From positions 28,251 through 92,250 of the forward strand of contig NZ_JAGMUO010000055.1 in assembly GCF_019049325.1 (NCBI RefSeq): 64,000 nt of DNA, given 5' to 3'. The DNA comes from Streptomyces sp. AC512_CC834 (GTDB taxonomy: Bacteria; Actinomycetota; Actinomycetes; Streptomycetales; Streptomycetaceae). Shown piece after piece: positions 24,737 through 33,652 of this stretch. Every line of letters starts with the position of its first letter. Position 1 is the stretch's first letter. The notes under the pieces are model-generated. The model did not search any database, had not been told where the DNA came from, and worked only from the letters and a program-made list of their open reading frames with translations. The translations under genes and the position numbers were made by a program.

Positions 24737-27016
24737 ATGCGGAACCGAGAGACACGGGTGCGGGGCATAGCCGCCCGGGCCGGCGGCTGGAGTGCCCGGC
24801 ACCGATGGGCCGCCGTCGGGATCTGGATGCTGTTCGTCGTCCTGGCGATGGGGCTCGGGTCGGCGGCCGGCCGGGTCGACGTCAAGGACAGCGACCAGTT
24901 GGGCGGCGAGACGCACACCGCCGCCAGGATCGTGGAGAACGCCGGGATCGACGAACCGGCCAGTGAGAGCGTCCTGATCCAGTCGAAGGACGGGGGCCCG
25001 AAGGCCACGGACGCCGAGTTCCGCGCCGCGGTCGGCGCGGTCGTCACCGCGGTGGAGGGGACCGGGAAGGTCACGGGCGTGACCTCGCCGTACGACGCGA
25101 AGACGATCTCGAAGGACGGCCGCAGCGCGCTGGTGCAGTTCGACATGCGCGGCGAGGCGGACACCGCGGGCGAGCGGGTCGAGCCGGTGCTGAAGGCCGT
25201 CGAGGGCGTGCAGAAGGAGCACGGGTCGCTGCGGATCGAGGAGATCGGCGGCGCCAGCATGATGAAGACGTTCGACGACGCGTTCGGCGACGACTTCAAG
25301 AAGGCCGAGTACTCGGCGGTGCCGGTGGCCCTCGGCATCCTGCTCGTCGCCTTCGGCGCGCTGGTGGCGGCGCTGGTCCCGGTGGCACTGGCGATCACCG
25401 CGATCGTCGCGACCATGGGTCTGGTGGGCCTGGTCAGCCACGTCCAGCCGATGAGCGAGACCGCCAACTCCGTGATGCTGCTGGTCGGTCTGGCCGTCGG
25501 CGTCGACTACTGCCTGTTCTATCTGCGCCGCGAGCGCGAGGAGCGCGCCGCCGGGCGGGACGCGCGGACGGCGCTCCAGATCGCCGCCGCGACCAGTGGC
25601 CGGGCGATCGTCGTCTCCGGTGTCACGGTGTGCGTGGCGATGGCGGGCATGCTGTTCACCGGTATCGCCGAGTTCGAGGCGATGGGCCTGGCCTCGCTGA
25701 TGGTGGTCGCGGTCGCGATGGTCGGCTCGGTGACGGTGCTGCCGGCGCTGCTGTCCCTGCTGGGCGAACGGGTCGAGAAGGGCCGCGTGCCGTTCCTGCG
25801 CCGCCGGAAGCCGAGCGGTGGCACGGGTGAGGGCAGCCGGTTCTGGACGGCCGTCCTGCGACGGGTGCTCGCCAAGCCGCTGCTCGCCGCCGCGGTGGCC
25901 GTCGGTGCGCTGCTGGCCGTCGCCGCGCCCGCCCTCGGTATGAAGACGCAGAACCTCACGCTGGACCAGGAGTTCGGCGACTCGCTGCCCATCGTGCAGA
26001 CGTACAACCGGGTCAACGAGGCGTTCCCCGGCGGTTCGGACCCGGCCGAGGTGGTCGTGAAGGCCGACGACATCAACGCGCCCGAGGTACGGGCCGCACT
26101 CGCCGACTTCCAGGACCGGGCGATCAGTTCGGGGGCGTCGCGCGGGCCGGTCGACATCACGGTGCACGACGAGCAGAACATCGCGCTGGTGTACGTCCCG
26201 CTGGTCGGCGGCTCCGACCAGGACAAGGCGGGCGAGAGCCTGGACAAGCTGCGGGACGACGTACGGCCGGCGACGCTGGGCGAGATCGACGGCGTCGAGG
26301 CCCCGATCACCGGGCAGGTCGCCGGTTCGAAGGACTTCAACGACCAGTTGGTCGGGTCGGTCCTGCCGGTCATCGTGTTCGTGGTGGTCTTCGCCTTCCT
26401 GCTGATGCTGCTGTCGTTCCGTTCGCTGACCATCGCGCTGACCTCGATCGTGCTCAACCTGCTGTCGGTGGGCGCGGCGTACGGCATCCTGGTCGCCGTC
26501 TTCCAGCACGGCTGGGGCGCCTCGCTGGTGGGCGCGGAGGGGGTGGGCGCCATCATCACTTGGCTGCCGCTGTTCCTCTTCGTGATCCTGTTCGGTCTGT
26601 CGATGGACTACCACGTGTTCGTGGTCTCGCGGATCCGCGAGGCGCGGCTGCGCGGGCGGAGCACTCAGGAGGCGATCCAGCACGGCGTGGTCACCACGGC
26701 GGGGGTCGTCACCAGTGCGGCCGTCATCATGGTCGCGGTGTTCGCCATCTTCGGCACGCTGTCGATGCAGTCCATGAAGCAGATGGGCGTGGGCCTGGCG
26801 GCGGCGGTGCTGATCGACGCGACGATCATCCGGGGCGTGCTGCTGCCGGCCGTGATGTCCCTGCTCGGCGAGCGCAACTGGTACCTGCCGAAGTGGCTGC
26901 ACCGGCTGCCGGACCTCACCCACGACGAGTCGGCCGAGGCGATCGCGCCGACGGCGCGTGGCGGCGAGGGCGAGCGCGGGGAGCAGGGGGAGCTAGGCGA
27001 GCGGGTCGGGGTCTGA
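24737..27016 (+). CDS. MMPL/RND-family transporter
   Basis: A 759-residue MMPL membrane protein. The N-terminal helix is at about residues 20-40, followed by a large extracellular region, then two blocks of four to six transmembrane helices, the second containing LFVILFGLSMDYHVFVVSRI, with the Asp-Tyr pair typical of the proton relay. Such proteins export lipids, siderophores or drugs in actinobacteria. The substrate is unknown. ATG at 24737 is the likely start. Confidence 0.93.
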   Translation: MRNRETRVRGIAARAGGWSARHRWAAVGIWMLFVVLAMGLGSAAGRVDVKDSDQLGGETHTAARIVENAGIDEPASESVLIQSKDGGPKATDAEFRAAVGAVVTAVEGTGKVTGVTSPYDAKTISKDGRSALVQFDMRGEADTAGERVEPVLKAVEGVQKEHGSLRIEEIGGASMMKTFDDAFGDDFKKAEYSAVPVALGILLVAFGALVAALVPVALAITAIVATMGLVGLVSHVQPMSETANSVMLLVGLAVGVDYCLFYLRREREERAAGRDARTALQIAAATSGRAIVVSGVTVCVAMAGMLFTGIAEFEAMGLASLMVVAVAMVGSVTVLPALLSLLGERVEKGRVPFLRRRKPSGGTGEGSRFWTAVLRRVLAKPLLAAAVAVGALLAVAAPALGMKTQNLTLDQEFGDSLPIVQTYNRVNEAFPGGSDPAEVVVKADDINAPEVRAALADFQDRAISSGASRGPVDITVHDEQNIALVYVPLVGGSDQDKAGESLDKLRDDVRPATLGEIDGVEAPITGQVAGSKDFNDQLVGSVLPVIVFVVVFAFLLMLLSFRSLTIALTSIVLNLLSVGAAYGILVAVFQHGWGASLVGAEGVGAIITWLPLFLFVILFGLSMDYHVFVVSRIREARLRGRSTQEAIQHGVVTTAGVVTSAAVIMVAVFAIFGTLSMQSMKQMGVGLAAAVLIDATIIRGVLLPAVMSLLGERNWYLPKWLHRLPDLTHDESAEAIAPTARGGEGERGEQGELGERVGV

Positions 27017-27034
27017 GCGGCCCGCGACGCGGGA

Positions 27035-27067
27035 GGGCCCGTCGGTTCCGGGGGAACCGACGGGCCC
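27035..27067. terminator. Bidirectional hairpin between convergent genes
   Basis: GGGCCCGTCGGTTCC (27035-27049) pairs exactly with GGAACCGACGGGCCC (27053-27067) around a 3-nt loop. It lies between the ends of the MMPL gene and mgt and can terminate both. Confidence 0.85.
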
Positions 27068-27086
27068 GTCCGCGTCGCCGCTCGGG

Positions 27087-28289
27087 TCAGGCCCTCGCGG
27101 CCGCCAGTTCCGCCTCGATGAGGTCGGCCGCGCGCCGGGTGCCGCCCTCCTCGGCCATCTGGCCCTGGATCTCCGTCAGCCGCCCGGCGACCTCCGGGTC
27201 GGCGACCAGCGCGAGGGCGGCGGTGCGCAGCGCCTCGGCGGTGGCGTCCTCGGTGGGGAGCACGCGGGCGACGCCGAGTCCCTGGAGCATGTCGGCGTTG
27301 CCGAACTGGTCCGCGGCCTGCGGTACGGCGATCATCGGCGTGGCGGTCGCCAGTCCCTCCTGGCTGCCGCCGGCACCCGCGTGGGTGACGAACAGGTCGG
27401 CCTGCTGGAGGATCGCCAACTGCGGCACCCATGTGCGTACTTCCACGTTGTCCGGTACGTCGCCCAGCTCGGCGGGGTCGACGTGCCGGCCGATCTGGAG
27501 CACCGTGTGCCAGCCGGGCAGCTCGCCGAAGGCCTTGACGCACTCCCGGTAGAACGACGGCTGCTTGGTGAAGGCCGACCCGAGGGAGACGAGGGCGACC
27601 TTCTCGGCGCCGGCGGGGCGGGTCCAGTCGCCCTCGGCGGTGCGGTCGCCCTGGCAGGCGCCGACGAACGTGTACGCCTTCTCGTCGACCCGGTCGGCGT
27701 TGGGCTGGAGCGCCCTGGGGATCAGCACGAGGGAGCGGTCGGGGCGGCCGACGAACGGGTCGGGGTGGTCGGTGATCCCGTTCTCCTCCAGCCAGGCGTG
27801 GAAGCGGGCGTAGTACGCCTGGCCGCGCTCGGTCTTCAGGGGCTCCTCCCACATCGGCTCGCCGACCTCCTGCTCGTACCCCTCCCAGGCCACCATGCAG
27901 GGCGACAGGGAGACCACGGGCACGTCCCAACGGCGGCCGAGGACGCGGGCGGGGTAGGAGGCGATGTCGTGCAGGACGAGGTCCGGCCTGTCGCCCTCGT
28001 AGGCCTCGGTGAGCTGCGGGAGCGACTGGATCGCGTCGTCGAGGAAGGGCTCGACGTTGTCCAGCAGGGTGCTTCCCCACGCCTCCGGGTCGGCGTCGGG
28101 GCCTGGCAGGGTGCTGTTCCAGAGCTTGGGTTCGGCGCCCGTCCCGGCGACCTTCTCCGCGAGGAGCGGCGGGATCGCGTACGTCACCCGGTGTCCTCGC
28201 GCGACGAGCTCGCGGATCACCTCGAGGCTGGGGTTCACGTGGCCGTAGGCGGCGATGGAGAACATGGCGATGTGAGCGGGACTGGTCAT
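27087..28289 (-). CDS. mgt: Macrolide glycosyltransferase (Mgt)
   Basis: A 400-residue MGT-family glycosyltransferase that inactivates macrolides by attaching a sugar to the desosamine, using UDP-glucose in known cases. The N-terminus MTSPAHIAMFSIAAYGHVNP matches the S. lividans Mgt start. The C-terminal half has WVPQLAILQQADLFVTHAGA and GGSQEGLATATPMIAVPQ, the sugar-nucleotide binding motif. It is read with lrm as an operon. No good ribosome site precedes ATG 28289; upstream in-frame ATGs at 28412, 28388 and 28340 have better ones, so a 41-residue N-terminal extension is possible. Confidence 0.93.
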   Translation of the reverse strand: MTSPAHIAMFSIAAYGHVNPSLEVIRELVARGHRVTYAIPPLLAEKVAGTGAEPKLWNSTLPGPDADPEAWGSTLLDNVEPFLDDAIQSLPQLTEAYEGDRPDLVLHDIASYPARVLGRRWDVPVVSLSPCMVAWEGYEQEVGEPMWEEPLKTERGQAYYARFHAWLEENGITDHPDPFVGRPDRSLVLIPRALQPNADRVDEKAYTFVGACQGDRTAEGDWTRPAGAEKVALVSLGSAFTKQPSFYRECVKAFGELPGWHTVLQIGRHVDPAELGDVPDNVEVRTWVPQLAILQQADLFVTHAGAGGSQEGLATATPMIAVPQAADQFGNADMLQGLGVARVLPTEDATAEALRTAALALVADPEVAGRLTEIQGQMAEEGGTRRAADLIEAELAAARA

Positions 28290-28316
28290 GCGCCGACCGT
28301 ACGCGAGACGATACGT

Positions 28317-28412
28317 CTCGTGCAACTGGTTTCGGTTCATCTCGTGCGGCTCCTTTCGGTTCATCTCGTGCGACTCGTTTTGCTTCATTTCGTGCGGCTC
28401 CCTTCGCTTCAT
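28317..28412 (-). repeat. Four 24-bp repeats between lrm and mgt
   Basis: Four tandem units, each starting with ATG at 28412, 28388, 28364 and 28340 on the minus strand, encode M-K/N-x-x-E/Q-x-H-E in frame with mgt. The first ATG overlaps the lrm stop and has GAGGAG 8 nt upstream. Units 1 and 3 contain AGGGAG or AAGGAG 9 nt before the next ATG, so start signals are reiterated. Confidence 0.8.
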
Positions 28413-29191
28413 ACCGCCAGCTCCTCGTGCAGGCGCAGCCACCGGCCGGGGGCCACCTCGCCGACGAGTACGCCGGGGTCGAGCCGCGCGGCCCGGAACG
28501 CCGCGTCCACCCGGCGCCGGGGGTGGGCGCGGCGCAGGGACGCGTGCAGTGAGCCGCCGACGCCCGAGAAGCCCAGCTCGACCAGGTCCGCCCAGCCGCG
28601 GCGGGCGGCGGCGCCGGTGAGCAGCGGGGTGTCGCGGCGTTCGAGGCGGAGGATGCCGGCGTCGACGCGCGGCGCCGGCCGGAAGCGGTACCGGCCCACC
28701 CGGCCCGCCAGCCGCCACTCGTGACGCGGCCAGGTCAGGACGGTGAGCAGGGTCCAGCGGCCGTAGTCGCCGGTGCGTTTGCGGGCGTACTCGAGCTGGG
28801 TGAGGAGGGTGGCGTCGGTGAGGCCGGGTGCGGTCAGGCACCAGTCGACGATGTCCGCCGTCCGGGAGAAGGGCACGTTCCCGGCGACCGAGAACGGTGC
28901 GCGCGGGGGCCGCGCGGTGAGGAAGTCACCGGCGACGACGTGGACGTGGGGGAAGCGCGCGAAACGGGCGCGGAGCCCGGGGACGAGCCGGGCGTCGATC
29001 TCGTAGGCGTGCAGCTCGCGGCTGCGGCGGGCGAGCGGCTCGGTGAGGGCGCCGTTTCCGGCGCCCACTTCGAGCAGGAGGGGAGGGTGCCGGCTGTCGG
29101 GGGCGGCGAGCCGGGCGACGTGTTCGGCGGTGGAGCGGTCGGCGAGGAAGTTCTGCGAGAGCGTGCGCGCACGCGAAGTGGAGCGGGCCAT
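28409..29191 (-). CDS. lrm: 23S rRNA adenine N-6-methyltransferase (Erm type), Lrm
   Basis: A 260-residue Erm/KsgA-family methyltransferase. The SAM loop is LEVGAGNGALT, the acidic SAM contact is HAYEIDARL, and the catalytic NVPF sits in GNVPFSRTADIVDW. It methylates A2058 of 23S rRNA and so confers resistance to macrolides and related drugs, and is the Lrm type found beside mgt in S. lividans. ATG at 29191 has AAAGGA 9 nt upstream. Its stop overlaps the first ATG of the repeat region before mgt. The upstream segment carries a leader and attenuator. Confidence 0.92.
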   Translation of the reverse strand: MARSTSRARTLSQNFLADRSTAEHVARLAAPDSRHPPLLLEVGAGNGALTEPLARRSRELHAYEIDARLVPGLRARFARFPHVHVVAGDFLTARPPRAPFSVAGNVPFSRTADIVDWCLTAPGLTDATLLTQLEYARKRTGDYGRWTLLTVLTWPRHEWRLAGRVGRYRFRPAPRVDAGILRLERRDTPLLTGAAARRGWADLVELGFSGVGGSLHASLRRAHPRRRVDAAFRAARLDPGVLVGEVAPGRWLRLHEELAV

Positions 29192-29288
29192 GGCCTGCGA
29201 TCCTTTGTCTTCCGTGAAAGGGGCGGAAAAGGGCAGCCGAAGGCCCTGACCGGAAGACGAAGGCGAAAATGGGTACGCGGAGGCTCAG

Positions 29289-29325
29289 CCCCGCCGCACG
29301 TGTGAGACGTGTGTCAGCGGCGGGG
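29289..29325 (-). promoter_or_regulatory. Attenuator hairpin of lrm
   Basis: In the transcript, CCCCGCCGC (29325-29317) pairs with GCGGCGGGG (29297-29289), 9 bp, with a 19-nt loop that itself holds ACACGT/ACGTGT-like sequence. The stop codon of the leader ORF (29316-29314) sits just inside the left arm, so ribosome position could decide whether the hairpin forms. Confidence 0.6.
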
Positions 29326-29427
29326 GGACCCCGGGCCGGTCAGGGCTCCGGGGCCACGACGCATCCTGATGGAGTACGTGCAGCCCCGGCCGAGACCGGA
29401 GTTGAAGACCGCGTTGAAAGCTGCCAC
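29314..29427 (-). CDS. Probable leader peptide of lrm
   Basis: A 37-residue ORF with start GTG at 29427, beginning AAFNAVFNSGLGRGCTY and containing SIRMRRGPG. Its stop lies in the attenuator hairpin. The -10 element TAACGT ends 7 nt before the GTG, so translation would start at or near the transcript's 5' end (leaderless), common in actinomycetes. Short leader peptides of this kind sense macrolides by ribosome stalling in other erm genes. The peptide is not one I recognise. Confidence 0.6.
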   Translation of the reverse strand: MAAFNAVFNSGLGRGCTYSIRMRRGPGALTGPGSPRR

Positions 29428-29434
29428 GAACGGC

Positions 29435-29464
29435 ACGTTAGGCGGCCGCGTGCCGGACGGGCAA
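29435..29464 (-). promoter_or_regulatory. Candidate lrm promoter
   Basis: On the minus strand, TTGCCC (29464-29459) and TAACGT (29440-29435) are separated by 18 nt. The -10 box ends 7 nt before the leader's GTG, predicting a leaderless leader transcript. Confidence 0.55.
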
Positions 29465-29505
29465 CGGGTTTTCGGGCGGACGGGCGGACGGGGCGGCCCG
29501 GCCCG

Positions 29506-30789
29506 TCAGCGCTGGTACCGGGCGAGTACGAGGTTTCCGTCCTCCTGAAGTCTGTGGCGCAGTTCGTCCATGCCGATCGCCCCGCTGTAATACTCCTGGA
29601 GCGCGGGCGTCGCCACCTTGTCCTTCCACTCGGCATAGCCGCGCACTGACTGCGCGGGCGCCGAGCGCAGGTGGCTCGCGAGGGCGGTGCCGGTGGCCCA
29701 GCCCCGTTCGGAGGTGTGCAGGGCGGGGTCCTTGAGGGCCTCCTTGCCGGTCGGCAGCATCCAGTCGCCCAGTGCGAGGCGCACCATGTTGTCCGGCTGG
29801 AGGAGGAAGTCGACGAACGCGGCGGCCTCCTTCTTGTGCGGGCTGTCCTCGGCGATCGACAGGGTCTGCGGGCTGACCCCCTGAGTGAGCCCGTCGCTGC
29901 CCGCCGGGGCGGGCAGCACCTGCCAGTCGAAGCCCTCGGGGGCCTGCTGCTCGATCTGCTGGCGGTAGGAGAACCCGAGCGGCACCATCGCGTACTTGCC
30001 CGCGAAGAAGCCGGGCAGGGTGTCGGAGCCGCCACTGCCGAGCGTGGTGGGAGAGGCGCTGTGGTCGGTGTCGACCTGATCGTGGATGGTGCGGGGCACG
30101 ACCTGGTCGCCCTCCTCGAAGCGGACGGTGACCTTGCCGTCCGCGCCGCGGTGGAAGAGCTGTCCGCCGGTGGACAGGGACAGGTTGAGCGTGGCGGACA
30201 CGGGCTCCTTGAGCGGCCAGGCCACCCCGTACGTCCCGTCGCCGCTCAGCTTCTTCGTCACCTGCCGGAACTCCGGCCAGGTCCAGGGGTGTTCCGGCGT
30301 GGGAATCCGGACGCCCGACTTCTTCAGCAGGGTCGCGTTGGCGATCAGTACCCGCGGTTCCTGGAGGAAGGGCACGCCGTAGACGCCGTCGTCGAAGGTG
30401 ACCGTCTCCCAGGCGCGCTGTGGGATGTCCGACTTCAGCCGCGCGGGCAGCAGGTCGGTCAGGTCGGCGAGGTAGCCGCCGTAGGCGAAGTCCGCGAGGT
30501 CATCGGAGGCGTCGTGGATGATGTCGGGCGCCTCGCCGCCCTCGAAGGAGGTGAGCAGTTGGTCGTGGACGCTGTCCCAGCTCCCCTGGACGTACTCGAC
30601 GCGCACGTCCGGGTGGGTGGCGTTCCACTCCCGCACCAGCTCTTTGTTGACCTTGACCGACTCGTCCTGCCAGGCCAGGGACTGGAAGCGCAGGGTGATC
30701 CGGCCGTCGTCGGCGCCGCCGCCGCCCTGGGTGCAGCCCGCGAGGAGCAGGGCGAGGGCGAGGAGCAGGGTCACGGTTCTCGTGCGCAT
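29506..30789 (-). CDS. Sugar ABC transporter substrate-binding lipoprotein
   Basis: A 427-residue family 1 extracellular solute-binding protein. The signal peptide LLLALALLLAGC ends at the lipobox Cys (about residue 18), then a Gly-rich linker and a two-lobe fold with VREWNATHPDVRVEYVQGSW and GYLADLTDLL. It probably binds an oligosaccharide. Its ATG at 30789 overlaps the stop of the second permease. The gene order permease-permease-binding protein, with no ATPase, is common in Streptomyces, where the multi-target ATPase MsiK serves several transporters. Confidence 0.92.
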   Translation of the reverse strand: MRTRTVTLLLALALLLAGCTQGGGGADDGRITLRFQSLAWQDESVKVNKELVREWNATHPDVRVEYVQGSWDSVHDQLLTSFEGGEAPDIIHDASDDLADFAYGGYLADLTDLLPARLKSDIPQRAWETVTFDDGVYGVPFLQEPRVLIANATLLKKSGVRIPTPEHPWTWPEFRQVTKKLSGDGTYGVAWPLKEPVSATLNLSLSTGGQLFHRGADGKVTVRFEEGDQVVPRTIHDQVDTDHSASPTTLGSGGSDTLPGFFAGKYAMVPLGFSYRQQIEQQAPEGFDWQVLPAPAGSDGLTQGVSPQTLSIAEDSPHKKEAAAFVDFLLQPDNMVRLALGDWMLPTGKEALKDPALHTSERGWATGTALASHLRSAPAQSVRGYAEWKDKVATPALQEYYSGAIGMDELRHRLQEDGNLVLARYQR

Positions 30790-31622
30790 CAGCTCTTCAC
30801 CGCCCCGGTGAGCATGCCGCCCGTGATGCGTCGCTGGATGAGCGCGAAGACGACCAGTGAGGGCAGGGTCGCCAGGAAGGCCGCCGCGGCGAGCGGGCCG
30901 AGGTCGGCGACGCCCTCGGCGCCGATGAAGTGGGTGAGAATCACGGGCAGGGTCTGTTTCTCCGGTGTCTTCAGCAGCACCAGCGCGAAGAAGAACTCGT
31001 TCCACGCGGTGATGAACGCGAACAGGGCCGTCGCCACGATCCCCGGCGCGAGCAGCGGCGCGGTCACCGACACCAGGGTCCGCAGCCGCCCGGCGCCGTC
31101 GACCGCCGCCGCCTCCTCCAGCTCGGCCGGTACGGCGCGGACATACCCGGCGAGCATCCACAGCGCGAACGGCAGCGACCACACGACGTACACCATCACA
31201 AGGCCGGGAACGGAGTTGATCAACCGGAGGTTCTTCAGGACCAGGAAGAGCGGGATGATCAGCAGGACGAAGGGGAAGGCCTGGCTGACCACGACCCATC
31301 CGGTGGCCGCCCTGCTGAGCCGGCCGCGGCGGCGGGCCATGACATACGCCATCGGCGTGGCGATCAGCACGGCGATCACGGCGGCGCCGAGCGCGGCGAG
31401 CAGGGAGTTGAACGCTGCGTGCAGCAGCGGCTGTTCGTCGAAGGCCTGCCGGAAGTTGTCGAGGGTGGGGTGCTTCGGGATCCAGGTGGGGTGCAGGCTC
31501 GCCAGCTCGCGCGGTGGCTTGAACGCGATGGAGATCAGCCAGAGGAACGGGAACGCCAGGAAGACGAGGTACGCGAGCAGCGCGGCGTACTGGCCCACGC
31601 GGGCCCCGGTCGAGGTTCTCAA
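30789..31622 (-). CDS. Carbohydrate ABC transporter permease (MalG/YcjP type)
   Basis: A 277-residue permease with six transmembrane helices, beginning YAALLAYLVFLAFPFLWLIS, and the EAA loop EEAAAVDGAGRLRTL. A TTG start at 31622 is chosen because GGGAGG lies 9 nt upstream and the codon overlaps the stop of the preceding permease; the next in-frame start is GTG at 31598. It is the second permease of the sugar transporter. Confidence 0.9.
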   Translation of the reverse strand: MRTSTGARVGQYAALLAYLVFLAFPFLWLISIAFKPPRELASLHPTWIPKHPTLDNFRQAFDEQPLLHAAFNSLLAALGAAVIAVLIATPMAYVMARRRGRLSRAATGWVVVSQAFPFVLLIIPLFLVLKNLRLINSVPGLVMVYVVWSLPFALWMLAGYVRAVPAELEEAAAVDGAGRLRTLVSVTAPLLAPGIVATALFAFITAWNEFFFALVLLKTPEKQTLPVILTHFIGAEGVADLGPLAAAAFLATLPSLVVFALIQRRITGGMLTGAVKS

Positions 31623-32566
31623 CGCTCGCCACCTCCCTTGGACTCGCCCCTGAGCCGGCCGACCAGGAAGACGGCCAGCAGAACGGAGATCACGGCGACC
31701 ATGACGCAGCCCATCGCCGCCGCGTAGCCGAACTGCCCGTACCGGAAGGCCTCTTCGTAGGCGAAGAGCATGGGCAGCCGGGTGCGGCCGCCGGGTCCTC
31801 CGTTGGTCAGCACGTAGACCAGGGCGAAGGAGTTGAAGTTCCAGATGACGTTGAGCGCGGTGATGGCGAGGGCGACCGGTCTCAGGGCGGGCCAGGTGAC
31901 CGTGCGGAAGCGGCGCCAGGCTCCCGCGCCGTCGACCGCGGCGGCCTCGTGCAGCTCGCGCGGGGTGTTCTGGAGTCCCGCGAGCAGGGCGACCGTCGTC
32001 TGCGGCATCCCCGCCCAGACTCCGACGACGATGACGGCGGGCAGGGCGGTGCCGAGGCCGCTGAGCCAGTCGTGGCCGTCGCCGAGGCCGAGGTCGCGCA
32101 GGGTCTCGTTGAGGATGCCGGCGTCCGGGTTGTAGACCAGCCGCCACATGATGCCGACGACGACCTCGGGCATGGCCCAGGGGATGATCGCGAGGGCCCG
32201 GGCCAGCCAGCGCAGCCGCAGGTTCTGGTTGAGCAGCAGGGCGAGACCGAGCGCGAGCAGGAACTGCGGCACCGTCACGCCGACGGCCCACAGCAGGCCG
32301 ATCCGGAAGGACTCCCAGAACAGCGTGTCGTGCAGCAGGTCCTGGAAGTTCAGGGTGCCGATCCACTGGGTGGGCTCCGTGCGGCCGGACTGGGCGTCGG
32401 TGAACGCCAGCATGATGCCGTAGAGCAGCGGCCCGACGCTGAGGACCAGGATGGGGATCAGCGCGGGCAGCACCAGGAACCAGGCGCCGTGATCCGGTCC
32501 GCCCCGTGGGCGGTCCGGGCCGGGCGCACGGCGCGCCGGTCTCCTCGAATCGGTCACCAATGTCAC
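31619..32566 (-). CDS. Carbohydrate ABC transporter permease (MalF/UgpA type)
   Basis: A 315-residue permease with six transmembrane helices. The first segment is FLVLPALIPILVLSVGPLLY, and the EAA loop is HEAAAVDGAGAWRRFRTVTW. It is the first gene of the sugar-transport operon and lies divergent from the APH-like kinase gene over a 152-bp gap. Confidence 0.92.
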   Translation of the reverse strand: MTLVTDSRRPARRAPGPDRPRGGPDHGAWFLVLPALIPILVLSVGPLLYGIMLAFTDAQSGRTEPTQWIGTLNFQDLLHDTLFWESFRIGLLWAVGVTVPQFLLALGLALLLNQNLRLRWLARALAIIPWAMPEVVVGIMWRLVYNPDAGILNETLRDLGLGDGHDWLSGLGTALPAVIVVGVWAGMPQTTVALLAGLQNTPRELHEAAAVDGAGAWRRFRTVTWPALRPVALAITALNVIWNFNSFALVYVLTNGGPGGRTRLPMLFAYEEAFRYGQFGYAAAMGCVMVAVISVLLAVFLVGRLRGESKGGGER

Positions 32567-32718
32567 GTAATCAGCCCCTTTGCACGGCTCGAACGGGCCT
32601 GGTCATGGTCGTGAAGGCGCCGTGCCCCGTCAAGAGCCCGCGCACACGCTCCCACCAGTACGAATGCGACACTGGCGGACGGATGGCGGGAACCCGAAGG
32701 ACACGGAGGCACGGGACG

Positions 32719-33585
32719 ATGGACGAGGCACGGGCGCGGGAGGTGCTGGCCGCGGCGGAGGTGCTGCCCGGTGCGGCACGGGAGGCGCGGCTGCTGGCCC
32801 TCGGCGAGAACGCGGTGTTCGCCGCCGGTGACATGGCGGTCAAGGTGGGCCGCGACGCCGAACTCCTCGAGCGGGCCCGCCGGGAGCTGGCCGTCGCGGT
32901 GTGGCTGGAGGAGGCCGGTGTGCCGGCGGTGCGGGCGGCCGACCCGACGGCGCTGTTCGTCGACGGGCACCCGGTGACCGTGTGGCGGCGGCTGCCCGAC
33001 CCGGTGCGGCCCACCGAGCCGCGGGACGTGGCCGCGCTGCTCCGGTTCGTCCACGAACTCCCCCTCCCCTCCTCCTTCGAGCTGCCGTCCCGCGAACTGC
33101 TGGGCGGTGTGGAACGCTGGCTGCGGCTCGCGGGCGACGTGATCGACCCGGCGGACGCCGCGTATCTGCGCGGGCGCAGGGACGGCTTCGCGTCGGCCGC
33201 CGCCGCACTCGTCCCGCGCCTGACGCCGGGGCCGATCCACGGGGACGCGCTGCCCCGCAATGTGCACGTCGGTGCCGACGGGCCGGTCCTGATCGACCTG
33301 GAGACCTTCTCCGCCGACCTGCGCGAGCACGACCTCGTGGTGATGGCGCTCAGCCGGGACCGCTACGGGCTGCCCGCCGAGGCCTACGACGCCTTCACCG
33401 CGACCTACGGCTGGGACGTGCGTGAGTGGGACGGGTGTGAGGTGCTGCGCGGTGCCCGGGAGACCGCCAGTTGCGCATGGGTGGCCCAGCACGCGCCGAG
33501 CAACCCGAAGGCACTGGCCGAGTTCGAGCGCAGGGTGGCGTCACTGCGGGACGAGGACCCTACGGTGCGCTGGTACCCCTTCTGA
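32719..33585 (+). CDS. APH-superfamily phosphotransferase
   Basis: A 288-residue member of the aminoglycoside phosphotransferase/choline kinase superfamily. The catalytic loop is IHGDALPRNV (His, Asp, Asn) and the metal site is VLIDLETFS. An N-terminal AVKVGRD strand gives the ATP-binding Lys. The substrate could be a sugar, choline or drug; sequence alone does not tell. ATG at 32719 has GGAGG 9 nt upstream. The gap downstream (33586-33652) has five short CCTTCTGSC-type direct repeats. Confidence 0.85.
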   Translation: MDEARAREVLAAAEVLPGAAREARLLALGENAVFAAGDMAVKVGRDAELLERARRELAVAVWLEEAGVPAVRAADPTALFVDGHPVTVWRRLPDPVRPTEPRDVAALLRFVHELPLPSSFELPSRELLGGVERWLRLAGDVIDPADAAYLRGRRDGFASAAAALVPRLTPGPIHGDALPRNVHVGADGPVLIDLETFSADLREHDLVVMALSRDRYGLPAEAYDAFTATYGWDVREWDGCEVLRGARETASCAWVAQHAPSNPKALAEFERRVASLRDEDPTVRWYPF

Positions 33586-33652
33586 CCTTCTGCCCCTTCT
33601 GGCCTTCCGCCCCGTCTGGCCTTCTGCCACCGGGGTACGGGGAGGCGTCGGG

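Noticed and set aside
27087..29464. Macrolide biosynthesis cluster
   Set aside because: Only resistance genes (lrm, mgt) are present; no polyketide synthase, sugar-synthesis or tailoring genes adjoin them.
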